A stretch of DNA of 40,442 nt from Oscillospiraceae bacterium (GTDB taxonomy: Bacteria > Bacillota > Clostridia > Oscillospirales > Acutalibacteraceae). The position numbers and the translations under genes were made by a program. The DNA is taken from contig JAQXHW010000014.1 in assembly GCA_029007475.1 (NCBI GenBank), positions 1 to 40,442 on the forward strand, in the 5' to 3' direction. Under the pieces are notes generated by a model. It was not told the DNA's origin and ran no database searches. It worked only from the letters and a program-made list of their open reading frames with translations. This document shows positions 24,254 to 31,950 of the stretch, in pieces; position 1 is the first letter of the stretch; each line of letters starts with the position of its first letter.

Positions 24254-25732
24254 TTAAAGTGAACGGTCTACTTCTGTGGGGGTCATGAAAAGTAAGGGGT
24301 CAATGGGAGTGCCGTTTTCCCAAATCTCAAAGTGGAGATGGTTGCCGGTTGAGAAGCCTGTTGAACCAACACCTGCGAGAACTGTACCCTTAGATACCTT
24401 GTCGCCTACGGATACATAGAGGAATGCACAGTGAGCGTACATTGTGCTGTATCCGTTGCCGTGGTCAATTATAACCTGATTGCCGTAGCCTGAGCCGTTG
24501 TCGCCTGCAGCCACAACAGTTCCTGCATCGGAAGCAACTATATCTGCGCCGTAAATACCGCTTCCTGCAATATCAATTCCTGAATGGAAGCTGCCCCAAC
24601 GGTTTTCAAAGAGGGTTGTGCAGAGACCTGTGGAGGGTACGGGCCAAATAAAGTCTCCTGTGCCTATATAGCTCTCCTGAGTTCCTACAACCTCAACTTG
24701 ATTAACCGGTTCCTTGGAAACAGTTACGGACTGGGTCACGGTATCTGTATGAGCTCCGTCGACATAAACCAAGCGGTAGAGGGTCTGCTGGGTGCCGTTT
24801 TCACCCGCAACCTTAACCTGAGAATAGTTATTTAGCTTTGAATCGTCGTACTCGTAGATAGTTTCGAAAGGAATCTCGCTGTCAACGATTAGGTCGGTCT
24901 CTATGCGGATTGAGAAGCTGTGCTTTGCTTCATTCATGATATCCTCTACGGACTTGAGCTGATCAGCTAAATAAACATCGGTTACAACCTGAACATCGTT
25001 ATTAAAGCTTGCAACGGTGGTTTCGTCATACTTAGCCTTTGCCTCGTCCAAAACAGCCATAAGAGCAAGGCTCAGAGCCTCGCTGTCCTCGGTTGCGCCG
25101 TAAAACTCGCCGTCAACGTAAAGTCCGCTTACATTTGAAACAACTGCGTCGGAATTCTCAATTAACTTTTCATAAACCTGCTGTGCTGAGGCGTCATTTG
25201 TGCCGCCCAGGGTAGGATAACCAATCTGCAAAACGGGAGTAGCGCATTTACTGTCCTTTGTTCCTGTAAGAGCTGAGTGGAAGTTGGCGCTTGCCTCGGT
25301 GAGAACTGCTTCGCTCTCGATAGTGCCGATATACTCACCGTCAAGAGAAACCGTAAGAGGTTTTTCGCTGCAGGTCCAGAAGCAAACGGTAAGCACCAGG
25401 ATAACTGCGGCGCAAACAGGAGCTAAAGCGGTTGCGATACCCTTAGGAGTTCTCATAAACTCAAAGTATGAGCCTTTAATATGGAAGTTTCTCATACCCT
25501 TAAAGAGCTTCTTAAAGGTAAGGGTTTTCCAAGTAATATCCTTCCATTTCTTGCCGATAACACGAAGGTCTTTTTTTATCTCCTTTACAAGGCGCTTCAC
25601 AAAACGAAGGGTCTTTTTATAGGCAGAAAGCTTCTTATCAGATTTTCTCGCAGATGATTTTTTAGTTTTGTCGTTTGTACTGAGGCTGTCGAACTTGCCG
25701 TAGCCGTCAACACCAATAAACTTAGTATCCAA
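24254..25732 (-). CDS. Membrane-anchored M23 (LytM) peptidase with G5 domain
   Basis: A probable peptidoglycan endopeptidase. I start at TTG 25732, which has AAGGAG exactly 7 nt upstream; ATG 25795 has no ribosome site and adds 21 odd residues. The 492-residue protein has a Lys-rich cytoplasmic part (about 1-95), one membrane segment near 103-122, a beta-rich region (130-310), a G5 domain (about 325-370, with LYRLVYVDGAHTDTVTQ and VEVVGT), and a complete LytM zinc site: HSGIDIA, YAHCAF and HLHFEI. G5 domains bind wall sugars in known cases. An alternative first hydrophobic helix would not change the topology. The promoter carries a WalR-like box. Confidence 0.9.
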   Translation of the reverse strand: MDTKFIGVDGYGKFDSLSTNDKTKKSSARKSDKKLSAYKKTLRFVKRLVKEIKKDLRVIGKKWKDITWKTLTFKKLFKGMRNFHIKGSYFEFMRTPKGIATALAPVCAAVILVLTVCFWTCSEKPLTVSLDGEYIGTIESEAVLTEASANFHSALTGTKDSKCATPVLQIGYPTLGGTNDASAQQVYEKLIENSDAVVSNVSGLYVDGEFYGATEDSEALSLALMAVLDEAKAKYDETTVASFNNDVQVVTDVYLADQLKSVEDIMNEAKHSFSIRIETDLIVDSEIPFETIYEYDDSKLNNYSQVKVAGENGTQQTLYRLVYVDGAHTDTVTQSVTVSKEPVNQVEVVGTQESYIGTGDFIWPVPSTGLCTTLFENRWGSFHSGIDIAGSGIYGADIVASDAGTVVAAGDNGSGYGNQVIIDHGNGYSTMYAHCAFLYVSVGDKVSKGTVLAGVGSTGFSTGNHLHFEIWENGTPIDPLLFMTPTEVDRSL

Positions 25733-25797
25733 AAAAATTCTCCTTGATTTTTGATTTCTTAATTTCTCAGGACAATGATTACAAATTGAAATCATTA

Positions 25798-25814
25798 GTT
25801 ACAAAAGTGTAACA
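25798..25814 (-). promoter_or_regulatory. WalR-like box at the M23 peptidase transcription start
   Basis: Minus strand TGTTAC-N5-TGTAAC matches the Bacillus WalR consensus TGTWAH-N5-TGTWAH exactly. It lies just downstream of the -10 box, where binding would repress. The same bases also form a GTTACA/TGTAAC dyad. No WalRK genes are in the window. Confidence 0.45.
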
Positions 25815-25823
25815 ACAGTAGTA

Positions 25824-25852
25824 ATTATACCGAGATTTTTTCTTTTTTACAA
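25824..25852 (-). promoter_or_regulatory. Promoter of the M23 peptidase
   Basis: Minus strand TTGTAA (25852-25847), 17-nt spacer, perfect TATAAT (25829-25824), about 85 nt before the TTG start. Confidence 0.7.
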
Positions 25853-25927
25853 GAAAAGTTACAACATTTTGTATATCTTGCTATAATTAATCAACTTATC
25901 AAGGAGTTTATAGTTATTTTGACGAAA

Positions 25928-26383
25928 TTATTTATACTGTAAGTTATATATCGTCCAATTTTTCAACACATTGTAATATTTACGCATTTCAGCCTTTGCC
26001 CCCTCAAGGTCATGCTCAAGATAGTTTCCGCACTCCTCCTGTTTTGAGCCGGGAATTTCACCCTCAAAAGCTATTGCCTGCTCCAAGGTTTTCATAATAA
26101 GAGTGATTGTGTCCCTGTTGGAAAGGTCGCGTACAAGAAGATAAAAGCCTGTACGGCAACCCATAGGTCCGAAGTATATTACGTTATGAGCAAACTCGCT
26201 GTTTCTTGCAAAGGTTGCGAAAAGATGCTCAATTGTGTGCAGAGCCTTTTGCTCCAAAAAGGGCGGGGTGTTGGGCTTTATGAAACGAAGGTCATAGGTT
26301 GTGATATCTCCGTCAATTCGGGATACATAAAGTCCTGCCTCTAAGGTATTGTGGTCAACTGAAAAGCTTGTAATTCTCTCCAT
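25928..26383 (-). CDS. luxS: S-ribosylhomocysteine lyase LuxS
   Basis: Splits S-ribosylhomocysteine into homocysteine and the AI-2 precursor, recycling S-adenosylmethionine by-products. The metal-binding HTIEH motif, the catalytic Cys in GPMGCRTGFYL and YDLRFIKPN near residue 35 are all present. Start ATG 26383 has AGAGGA 6 nt upstream (151 residues); an in-frame ATG at 26401 lies too close to the preceding stop and has no site. It follows the GH25 gene by 19 nt on the same strand, so the two are probably cotranscribed. An AI-2E-family gene lies 1.5 kb away. Secure. Confidence 0.97.
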   Translation of the reverse strand: MERITSFSVDHNTLEAGLYVSRIDGDITTYDLRFIKPNTPPFLEQKALHTIEHLFATFARNSEFAHNVIYFGPMGCRTGFYLLVRDLSNRDTITLIMKTLEQAIAFEGEIPGSKQEECGNYLEHDLEGAKAEMRKYYNVLKNWTIYNLQYK

Positions 26384-26402
26384 TTTCTGTCCTCTTTCCA
26401 TA

Positions 26403-27422
26403 TTATTTGTAATTTTTGAAACAAATATTTATATCAACATCCCCCGAAATACCGGGTACATCTCCCTCGGTGCTGTACTGCCACATTGTATAGTTATAGT
26501 ACATACCGGGTTTATCGTAGTAGCTTGCGTACCAAAGGTCTACGTCGGCCAGCTCCGTGAGATTATACTTATAGTATGCAAGGGTCTTGTTGGTGTAAAT
26601 CATAGGGTTATAGCCCTTTTCTATTATTTTGTCACAGAAAGCTCTTGCACACCTTGTAAGCGTTTCGGCGGTAACATTATCCGTACGCAGACCCTCAAAG
26701 CCCAAAAGCTCCCAGTCGAAAGCAATCGGCAGATGCAGGCTCTCGCCGCCCAAAATACTCAGAGCATACTCGGCTTCCTCGACTGCTTCCTCCTCGCTTA
26801 TTGCCTGGGAAAAGAAGTAAGCGCCTACGAAAAGTCCTGCACTTTTAGCTCCTCTGATATTATCAAGAGCACTCTCGTCGCTGTATAGGACGCCTTCTTC
26901 GCCGTAACCACGGCCGCCTAAGCGCACCATGGCAAAATCCACTCCTGCGGCTTTGACTTTACTCCAGTCTATTTCACCGTTTAGAGCCGAAACGTCAACT
27001 CCGACATAGGAGCAAAGCTCGCCGTCAACATAGTATCGCTTGAAGCCGTCCTCGCCTGTTACAATATTATCCTCCTCATAAAGCTCCTTCATAACCCCGG
27101 GATAAGCAGGAATTCTGCCCTCGGAAAGTCCGAAGTCGAAAACCTCAACCATATCCCCTTTTTCGGTTAATGCGCCCTTGTAGTCCTTACCGTAAACCGC
27201 CATGTGCTTATTTTCCAGAATTTTTAGCTCCGCAGCAGTATTACCCAAGGTCACAGACAGGATAATTATAGTAACCAAAGAGAGTGCCAAGGCGGAAATC
27301 AGAGCCACCTTAAACACAGGAAAATCTTTTTTTCTTCTCCTGCTTTCACGTTTTTTGATATTATTGTTTTCATTAGTATTTCTATTGCTTTCATCAAAAC
27401 TCCAAAAATCCTTTTCTTCCAC
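26403..27422 (-). CDS. Membrane-anchored GH25 muramidase
   Basis: Lysozyme-like enzyme that cuts the glycan strands of peptidoglycan. The 339-residue protein has a Lys/Arg-rich start, one membrane segment (about 34-58) and a GH25 domain from about 140 to the end. Catalytic acids are in VGVDVSALNGEIDW and PIAFDWELLG. The AYFFSQAISEEEAVEEAEY and MWQYSTEGDVPGISGDVDIN blocks are typical of family 25. No binding repeats are present. GTG 27422 has GGAAG upstream. luxS follows within 19 nt. The enzyme may act in wall turnover; whether the signal anchor is cleaved cannot be told. Confidence 0.92.
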   Translation of the reverse strand: MEEKDFWSFDESNRNTNENNNIKKRESRRRKKDFPVFKVALISALALSLVTIIILSVTLGNTAAELKILENKHMAVYGKDYKGALTEKGDMVEVFDFGLSEGRIPAYPGVMKELYEEDNIVTGEDGFKRYYVDGELCSYVGVDVSALNGEIDWSKVKAAGVDFAMVRLGGRGYGEEGVLYSDESALDNIRGAKSAGLFVGAYFFSQAISEEEAVEEAEYALSILGGESLHLPIAFDWELLGFEGLRTDNVTAETLTRCARAFCDKIIEKGYNPMIYTNKTLAYYKYNLTELADVDLWYASYYDKPGMYYNYTMWQYSTEGDVPGISGDVDINICFKNYK

Positions 27423-27500
27423 TATATCACTTCCAATGCTGAAACTTTGTACTTTTATAGGATATCACAAAATTCGACAGGTGTAAATAAAATCTGACAC

Positions 27501-27529
27501 TTGAAATCTCAAATTAAATTATGTATAAT
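27501..27529 (+). promoter_or_regulatory. Near-consensus promoter of the 79-residue gene
   Basis: TTGAAA (27501-27506), 17-nt spacer, perfect TATAAT (27524-27529), 44 nt upstream of the ATG. Confidence 0.8.
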
Positions 27530-27573
27530 ACATAATACCATGAATGTATAATGGGAAAGGAGGGGCTTTTTCT

Positions 27574-27813
27574 ATGACGCGCGGATACAAAAAGAAAACA
27601 AAAACAGAGCTTTTAGCCGCCATTGACGCTTGTAAATCCATAAGCCAGCTTTTCGCCATAGTTCAGCACGAGGAAATTAAGCTCCAAATGCAGAGCTTCT
27701 CAAGTGCCTCTAACCTTCCTTTGAATCCCCCTGCTCCCCCGAGACCCGAGGAAATAGACTCACCCCTCAACAGACTCAAATCCGCAGTTAAGGCTGCCGT
27801 TGAAAACAGATAA
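27574..27813 (+). CDS. Small conserved-looking protein, unknown function
   Basis: Not a family I can name. ATG 27574 has AGGAGG about 10 nt upstream; an upstream ATG at 27544 in frame has no site. The 79 residues divide into a basic start (TRGYKKKTKTELL), a predicted helix with ACKSISQLFAIVQHEEIKLQ, a Pro-rich spacer (NPPAPPRPEE) and a second helix ending AVKAAVENR. No signal or membrane segment is seen, so it is cytoplasmic. It has its own near-consensus promoter and a strong terminator, both signs of a real, independently expressed gene. Confidence 0.75.
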   Translation: MTRGYKKKTKTELLAAIDACKSISQLFAIVQHEEIKLQMQSFSSASNLPLNPPAPPRPEEIDSPLNRLKSAVKAAVENR

Positions 27814-27828
27814 TCCTATAAATATATC

Positions 27829-27865
27829 ATGCCCGTCTTACCGAAAAAGTAAGACGGGCATTTTT
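27829..27865. terminator. Bidirectional terminator between the 79-residue gene and the AI-2E gene
   Basis: A perfect 13-bp stem ATGCCCGTCTTAC / GTAAGACGGGCAT around CGAAAAA, followed by T residues. It lies 1 nt beyond the convergent AI-2E-family gene. Confidence 0.88.
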
Positions 27866-27866
27866 A

Positions 27867-29033
27867 TCATTTACTCTTTTTTGCTTTCTTTTTTCCTCGG
27901 TTTTGACACCATCTCATAAAGCGGGAGAAAAGAGAGGGCTTTTTCCCCTGAGCCTCAGCCTGTTCGGGAGTATTCCAAAGGTGAACAATGCCGCTTTCCT
28001 GCAATTTCACAATGACGATAACAGCTATTGGGAAGATAAGCATACCAATAATTCCGAAAAGCTGTAAGCCTAAATACATAAATATCAGAGTAACAATGGG
28101 CGGCAGTCCCACCTGAGCACCGATAATCTTAGGCTCGATAATATTTCTTACCACAGTTATGAGCACATATATTACAAGGACGCTGATACCCATATAATAG
28201 TTACCCGTAAGCAGAGCGATAACACCCCAGGGAATAAGAGCGGTACCCGTACCAAGCACGGGGAGAATGTCCATAATGGCGATTAATAGTGCCAAAAGAG
28301 GAGCGTAGTCCACACCCACAATGAGAAATCCGATATACAGCTCCGTAAAGGTTATAAGCATAATCAGAATATAGCCGCGGAGCATATATAGGATATTGGT
28401 AACAAAGAGCCGCTTTGTATTAAGAACAATAAGCTGATGCTTTTCATTGAGCTGACAAAGCACAAATCTTGTTATCTTGTTGTAGTCCTTTGTAATATAG
28501 CAGCAGGCTACAACAGAGAAAATAAAGGAGATAAGTATGCCGGGGCCCACATTCCACAAAGTTTTAATTAAAGCAATAGCAAAACCCGTAAAGCCCGAAG
28601 CCGCCGCATCCAGAAGATTCTTGGGAATCTGTGAAAGTATCTTCTCCATATCAACAGGCAGCTTGTCGGTAATATTCACAAGCCAGCCCGTAAATTGGCT
28701 TAAGGTATTCTTAATCTGAGGTATGAGATTTTGCACCCACTCTACAAAGCCTCCCGCCTCGTCAATAACCTTCCAGATTATTAAGAAAATCAGTCCCACA
28801 AGAGCCGCCAGAACCACAAACACCAGCAGGATTGACCAGAGGGTTCTGCTGATTTTTGTTTTTCTTGTTAGGAAAGCGACAGGTCTTTGCAGGCAAATTG
28901 CAACAATCACACCGATTACGAAGGGCATAAGCCAAATCATGAGGTATTTGATTGTAAAGTAAACTATTGCCGCAATAGTCGCGACGAAAAGCACATTAAT
29001 TATCAGCTTTTTCTTTTTTTCAGTGGATTCCAC
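27867..29033 (-). CDS. AI-2E family (UPF0118) membrane protein
   Basis: A 388-residue multi-pass membrane protein of the AI-2E/PerM family. It has two N-terminal helices, a large outside segment with WVQNLIPQIKNTLSQFTGWL, and a cluster of C-terminal helices with the conserved DYAPLLALLIAIMDILPVLG motif and GAQVGLPPIVTLI. The tail is very Lys/Arg-rich. Members are varied: TqsA exports AI-2, others are Na+/H+ antiporters, so the family name does not fix a function. GTG 29033 is the likely start but its ribosome site is poor. It is the third gene of the oadB-oadG-like operon, 32 nt after the second. A terminator follows its stop directly. Confidence 0.88.
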   Translation of the reverse strand: MESTEKKKKLIINVLFVATIAAIVYFTIKYLMIWLMPFVIGVIVAICLQRPVAFLTRKTKISRTLWSILLVFVVLAALVGLIFLIIWKVIDEAGGFVEWVQNLIPQIKNTLSQFTGWLVNITDKLPVDMEKILSQIPKNLLDAAASGFTGFAIALIKTLWNVGPGILISFIFSVVACCYITKDYNKITRFVLCQLNEKHQLIVLNTKRLFVTNILYMLRGYILIMLITFTELYIGFLIVGVDYAPLLALLIAIMDILPVLGTGTALIPWGVIALLTGNYYMGISVLVIYVLITVVRNIIEPKIIGAQVGLPPIVTLIFMYLGLQLFGIIGMLIFPIAVIVIVKLQESGIVHLWNTPEQAEAQGKKPSLFSRFMRWCQNRGKKKAKKSK

Positions 29034-29065
29034 CTGAAAATCACGCTTTCATTAGTAAGATTAGT

Positions 29066-29212
29066 TTATTGCTTATCTTTCTTCTTGGGCTTAGTAACCT
29101 TGTTTAGAAGAACAACAGAGACGATGAGTATTGCGGCAACAATAAAGATACCCAGCATACCGACACCCATATAGAAGAAGGAGTTCAAGAAATTATCTAA
29201 ATATATTCCCAT
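29066..29212 (-). CDS. OadG-like small membrane subunit (48 residues)
   Basis: A short gene 24 nt after oadB. ATG 29212 has GAGGTG 5 nt upstream. The 48-residue product has one membrane helix (MGVGMLGIFIVAAILIVSVV) followed by a Lys-rich tail, the layout of OadG/MmdC-type gamma or delta subunits, which tether the beta subunit to the carboxyltransferase. Usual OadG proteins are about 80 residues with a longer tail, so this one is near the minimum. The call rests mainly on position and topology. Confidence 0.72.
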   Translation of the reverse strand: MGIYLDNFLNSFFYMGVGMLGIFIVAAILIVSVVLLNKVTKPKKKDKQ

Positions 29213-29236
29213 ATTAACACCTCGTTATTCAGTTTA

Positions 29237-30349
29237 TTAACCGAAGAAGTTGAGAATCATACCGCCGGCTATAACCGAAGCAATCTGACCCGATACGTTT
29301 GCACCCGCTGCGTGCATAAGAAGGAAGTTCTGATTATCCTCCTCAAGACCCATTTTGTGAACAACCCTTGCGGACATGGGGAAAGCAGAGATACCTGCCG
29401 CACCAATCATGGGATTTACCTTGTTCTTTGAGAACAGGTTCATTAGCTTTGCGAACATTACGCCGCCTACCGTATCGAAGATAAAGGCGAAGAGTCCGAG
29501 ACCTAAAATCATAAGCGTCTCAAGCTGTAAGAATTCGTTTGCCTGCATCCTGACGGCAACGGTTATGCCTAAGAAAATCGTAATAAGGTTTGCAAGTACC
29601 TTCTGTGCAGTTTCTGAGAGAGAGTTGAGGACGCCGCACTCACGGATAAGGTTGCCGAACATAAGGAAGCCGACAAGAGAAATACTTGCAGGAGCAATTA
29701 AGCCTGCAACAAGGGTAACGATAATGGGGAAAAGAATCCTTGTGAGCTTTGAAACCTTAGCACCCTTAACGTTCATTCGGATTCTACGCTCTTTTTTGGT
29801 TGTAATGAGCTTGATAATGGGAGGCTGAATAATGGGTACAAGAGCCATGTATGAATAAGCGGCAACCATAATTGCTCCTGTGTAGTTAGAGCCCAGGGTG
29901 TTGGCAACAACAATGGATGTAGGGCCGTCAGCAGCGCCGATAATTGCAATAGAAGCCGCATCCTTTGACTCGGGGAAAAACAGTGAAGCAAGGGATAGGG
30001 TCATGAAGATACCGAACTGAGCCGCCGCACCAAACAGAATTAGCTTCGGGTTGGTAAGCAGTGGTCCAAAGTCAATCATAGCACCGATTCCGATAAACAG
30101 AATCAAGGGGAAAAGCTCGTTGGCGATACCTGCGTTAAAGAGAATTTCGAGAGCTCCGTCCTCACCGATTGCACCCGAGAAGGGCAGGTTGACCAAAATA
30201 GTACCGAAGCCCATGGGCAAGAGCAAAGTAGGCTCCATATCCTTTTTAATAGCAAGGAAAATTAAAATACCGCCGATAATCCACATAATCGGCATTTTCC
30301 AATTATCTCCTTGAAAAAGAAGCAGAAAATTTTCGTAAATTACTTCCAC
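29237..30349 (-). CDS. oadB: Na+-translocating decarboxylase beta subunit
   Basis: Integral membrane subunit that couples decarboxylation of carboxybiotin to sodium export, as in oxaloacetate, methylmalonyl-CoA or glutaconyl-CoA decarboxylases. The 370-residue protein has the sodium-site blocks IGAADGPTSIVVA and the C-terminal HAAGANVSGQIASVIAGG, both diagnostic. Also present is GAMIDFGPLL. GTG 30349 has a perfect GGAGG 6 nt upstream. An OadG-like gene follows, but no carboxyltransferase alpha subunit or biotin carrier is present, so the enzyme must be completed from elsewhere. Which acid is decarboxylated cannot be told. Confidence 0.95.
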   Translation of the reverse strand: MEVIYENFLLLFQGDNWKMPIMWIIGGILIFLAIKKDMEPTLLLPMGFGTILVNLPFSGAIGEDGALEILFNAGIANELFPLILFIGIGAMIDFGPLLTNPKLILFGAAAQFGIFMTLSLASLFFPESKDAASIAIIGAADGPTSIVVANTLGSNYTGAIMVAAYSYMALVPIIQPPIIKLITTKKERRIRMNVKGAKVSKLTRILFPIIVTLVAGLIAPASISLVGFLMFGNLIRECGVLNSLSETAQKVLANLITIFLGITVAVRMQANEFLQLETLMILGLGLFAFIFDTVGGVMFAKLMNLFSKNKVNPMIGAAGISAFPMSARVVHKMGLEEDNQNFLLMHAAGANVSGQIASVIAGGMILNFFG

Positions 30350-30399
30350 GATTAGCCTCCTTGAAGTATTATTCGAAACAATTTTTGAGAATTATTCCG

Positions 30400-30428
30400 T
30401 TGACTAATATAAGCGGTTACATTATACT
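30400..30428 (+). promoter_or_regulatory. Promoter of the LRR-dockerin gene
   Basis: TTGACT (30400-30405), 17-nt spacer, TATACT (30423-30428). Its -10 box shares four bases with that of the divergent oadB promoter. Confidence 0.75.
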
Positions 30429-30449
30429 AAATATATATTGATTTCACAA
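30421..30449 (-). promoter_or_regulatory. Promoter of the oadB operon, overlapping the LRR promoter
   Basis: Minus strand TTGTGA (30449-30444), 17-nt spacer, perfect TATAAT (30426-30421). The overlap with the plus-strand -10 means one polymerase would block the other. Confidence 0.7.
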
Positions 30450-30460
30450 GGGGGTATTTT

Positions 30461-31621
30461 ATGAAAAAGAAAATTTCTTTTTTTCTCGTTTTTGCACTTT
30501 TGCTGAGCGCGATTTCCTTTGGCAGTTTCTCTGCTGCTGCCGCAGAAGAGGATTTTGAGATTAAAATTCTCGACAGCACCACCGCGGAAATCACCTCCTA
30601 CAAAGGCTCTGAAAGCAGCATTGAAATTCCGACAGCCGTTGAAAATTACAAAATTCTCGGCATCGGCACAAACGCCTTTCTCAAAAACAAAACCGTAAAC
30701 TCGGTAACAGTCCCCGAGGGTATTGCCTACATAGGCGAAAAAGCCTTTGCCGGCTCTTATATAAAGAGCGTTACCCTGCCCGACTCAGTTACCTCTTTGG
30801 CTGAGGGAGCCTTTAGCGAATGTGTTTATCTTGAGAAAATTACCCTTTCAAAAGGTATAAAGGCAATTCCCAACTCCTGCTTTTTCAACTGCACAAGACT
30901 TGAAAGCATTGAAATTCCCGAGGGTGTAGAAATTATCGAGGATAATGCCTTTGCAGGCTGTAACCACTTAAAGAGCGTCTCTCTCCCCTCCTCTCTTACT
31001 TCCATAGGCACCTATGCTTTTTCGTCAAATCCTGCCCTTGTAAGTATTACTCTCCCCGAAAACTTAAGCGAAATCAAAAGCTATGCTTTTTTTGGCTGTG
31101 CTTCCATTGAGGAAATCACCCTTCCCGAAGCCGTAAAAAAGGTCGGTGAATATTCTTTCTGCGAATGTTTCTCTCTTGAAAGCGTTACCCTTAACAACGG
31201 ACTTGAGCAGATAGGTACAAGCGCCTTTGATACCTGCCCTATAAAAGAGATTAGTATTCCCCGGTCGGTAAAGGATATCGGCGATTACGCCTTAGGCTAC
31301 TACTACGACCAAGAGGAGTTTGACTACTTCAGATATCCGGATTTTCATATTGACTGCGTTGAAGATACTGCCGGTCACGAATACGCAAAAAACAATCAGT
31401 TCAGCTTCACAGCCTACCCACCCGAAACAGTTTATGAAACAGGCGACGTCAATATGGATGAAGCAATCAACGTCAAGGATGCAACAGCCATTCAGAAACA
31501 CCTGGCAAGTATTATTTCGCTCTCCGCCGAAGCCCTCGCTTTAGCCGACTGCAACTGCGACAAAGAGGTAAATGTTAAAGATGCAACCGCTGTTCAAAAA
31601 GCAGTAGCGGGACTCTCCTGA
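30461..31621 (+). CDS. Secreted BspA-type leucine-rich repeat protein with C-terminal dockerin
   Basis: Exported protein of 386 residues. A signal peptide (1-28, ending SFSAAAAEE) is followed by about ten LRR_5/BspA repeats (45-290) of the form LESIEIPEGVEIIEDNAFAGC. A type I dockerin (328-384) ends the protein, with loops DVNMDEAINVKD and DCNCDKEVNVKD, both followed by ATAIQK/ATAVQK. BspA repeats often bind host or matrix proteins; with a dockerin the protein would sit in a scaffoldin complex. ATG 30461 has AAGGGGG about 7 nt upstream. It is a single gene with promoter and terminator. No catalytic domain is seen. What it binds is unknown. Confidence 0.9.
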   Translation: MKKKISFFLVFALLLSAISFGSFSAAAAEEDFEIKILDSTTAEITSYKGSESSIEIPTAVENYKILGIGTNAFLKNKTVNSVTVPEGIAYIGEKAFAGSYIKSVTLPDSVTSLAEGAFSECVYLEKITLSKGIKAIPNSCFFNCTRLESIEIPEGVEIIEDNAFAGCNHLKSVSLPSSLTSIGTYAFSSNPALVSITLPENLSEIKSYAFFGCASIEEITLPEAVKKVGEYSFCECFSLESVTLNNGLEQIGTSAFDTCPIKEISIPRSVKDIGDYALGYYYDQEEFDYFRYPDFHIDCVEDTAGHEYAKNNQFSFTAYPPETVYETGDVNMDEAINVKDATAIQKHLASIISLSAEALALADCNCDKEVNVKDATAVQKAVAGLS

Positions 31622-31698
31622 TAATCCCCACAGCCGAATTTGTATTCAGACATCACAGCAGCCAAAAAATTCCCTGCTTGTATCGGTATAAGACAAAA

Positions 31699-31747
31699 CT
31701 ACCCGAAAAAGAGAAATACAAAACTCTTTTTCGGGTAGTGATTTTTA
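31699..31747 (+). terminator. Terminator of the LRR-dockerin gene
   Basis: A perfect 15-bp stem CTACCCGAAAAAGAG / CTCTTTTTCGGGTAG with a 10-nt loop (31699-31738), followed by TGATTTTTAT. Confidence 0.8.
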
Positions 31748-31748
31748 T

Positions 31749-31924
31749 GCAGTGATATTCTTTGCTGCGCAAAGAGTGATATGATTGCTGACAGCACTAG
31801 TGATATTGAAGCCTGCGGTTTCAGTGATATTTTATTCGCCCTTAACTGCCGCAGGCAATAACACTTGTCGAAAGGCAAATATAACTGCTTTAGCAATATC
31901 ACTCGCCATAAGGCGAATAAAACT
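31749..31924. repeat. Array of short hairpins with AGTGATAT linkers
   Basis: AGTGATAT starts at 31751, 31775, 31799 and 31823, an exact 24-bp period. Each 16-bp spacer is itself a small hairpin: CTTTGC-TGC-GCAAAG, TGCT-GAC-AGCA, GAAGCC-TGC-GGTTTC. The second half carries the inverse linker in degenerate form (ATAACACT 31858, ATATAACT 31879, ATATCACT 31896, ATAAAACT 31917) between further hairpins such as TGCC-GCA-GGCA and CGCC-ATAA-GGCG. TTTTATTCGCC (31829-31839) also pairs with GGCGAATAAAA (31912-31922), closing the inner part. No coding frame is supported. Confidence 0.8.
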
Positions 31925-31950
31925 GCCGAGTGTCCCTTAGAACACTCGGC
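31916..31950 (-). terminator. Probable terminator of the EF-G-like gene
   Basis: GCCGAGTGT / ACACTCGGC form a 9-bp stem with an 8-nt loop, followed on the minus strand by AGTTTTATT. It lies 50 nt past the stop codon and is the last hairpin of the array. Confidence 0.65.

Noticed and set aside
25733..25795. N-terminal extension of the M23 peptidase to ATG 25795
   Set aside because: No ribosome site at that ATG; AAGGAG at the right distance from TTG 25732 decides the start.
31749..31924. CRISPR array
   Set aside because: The constant part is only 8 bp, the variable parts are palindromic, and orientation flips half-way; no cas genes are present.
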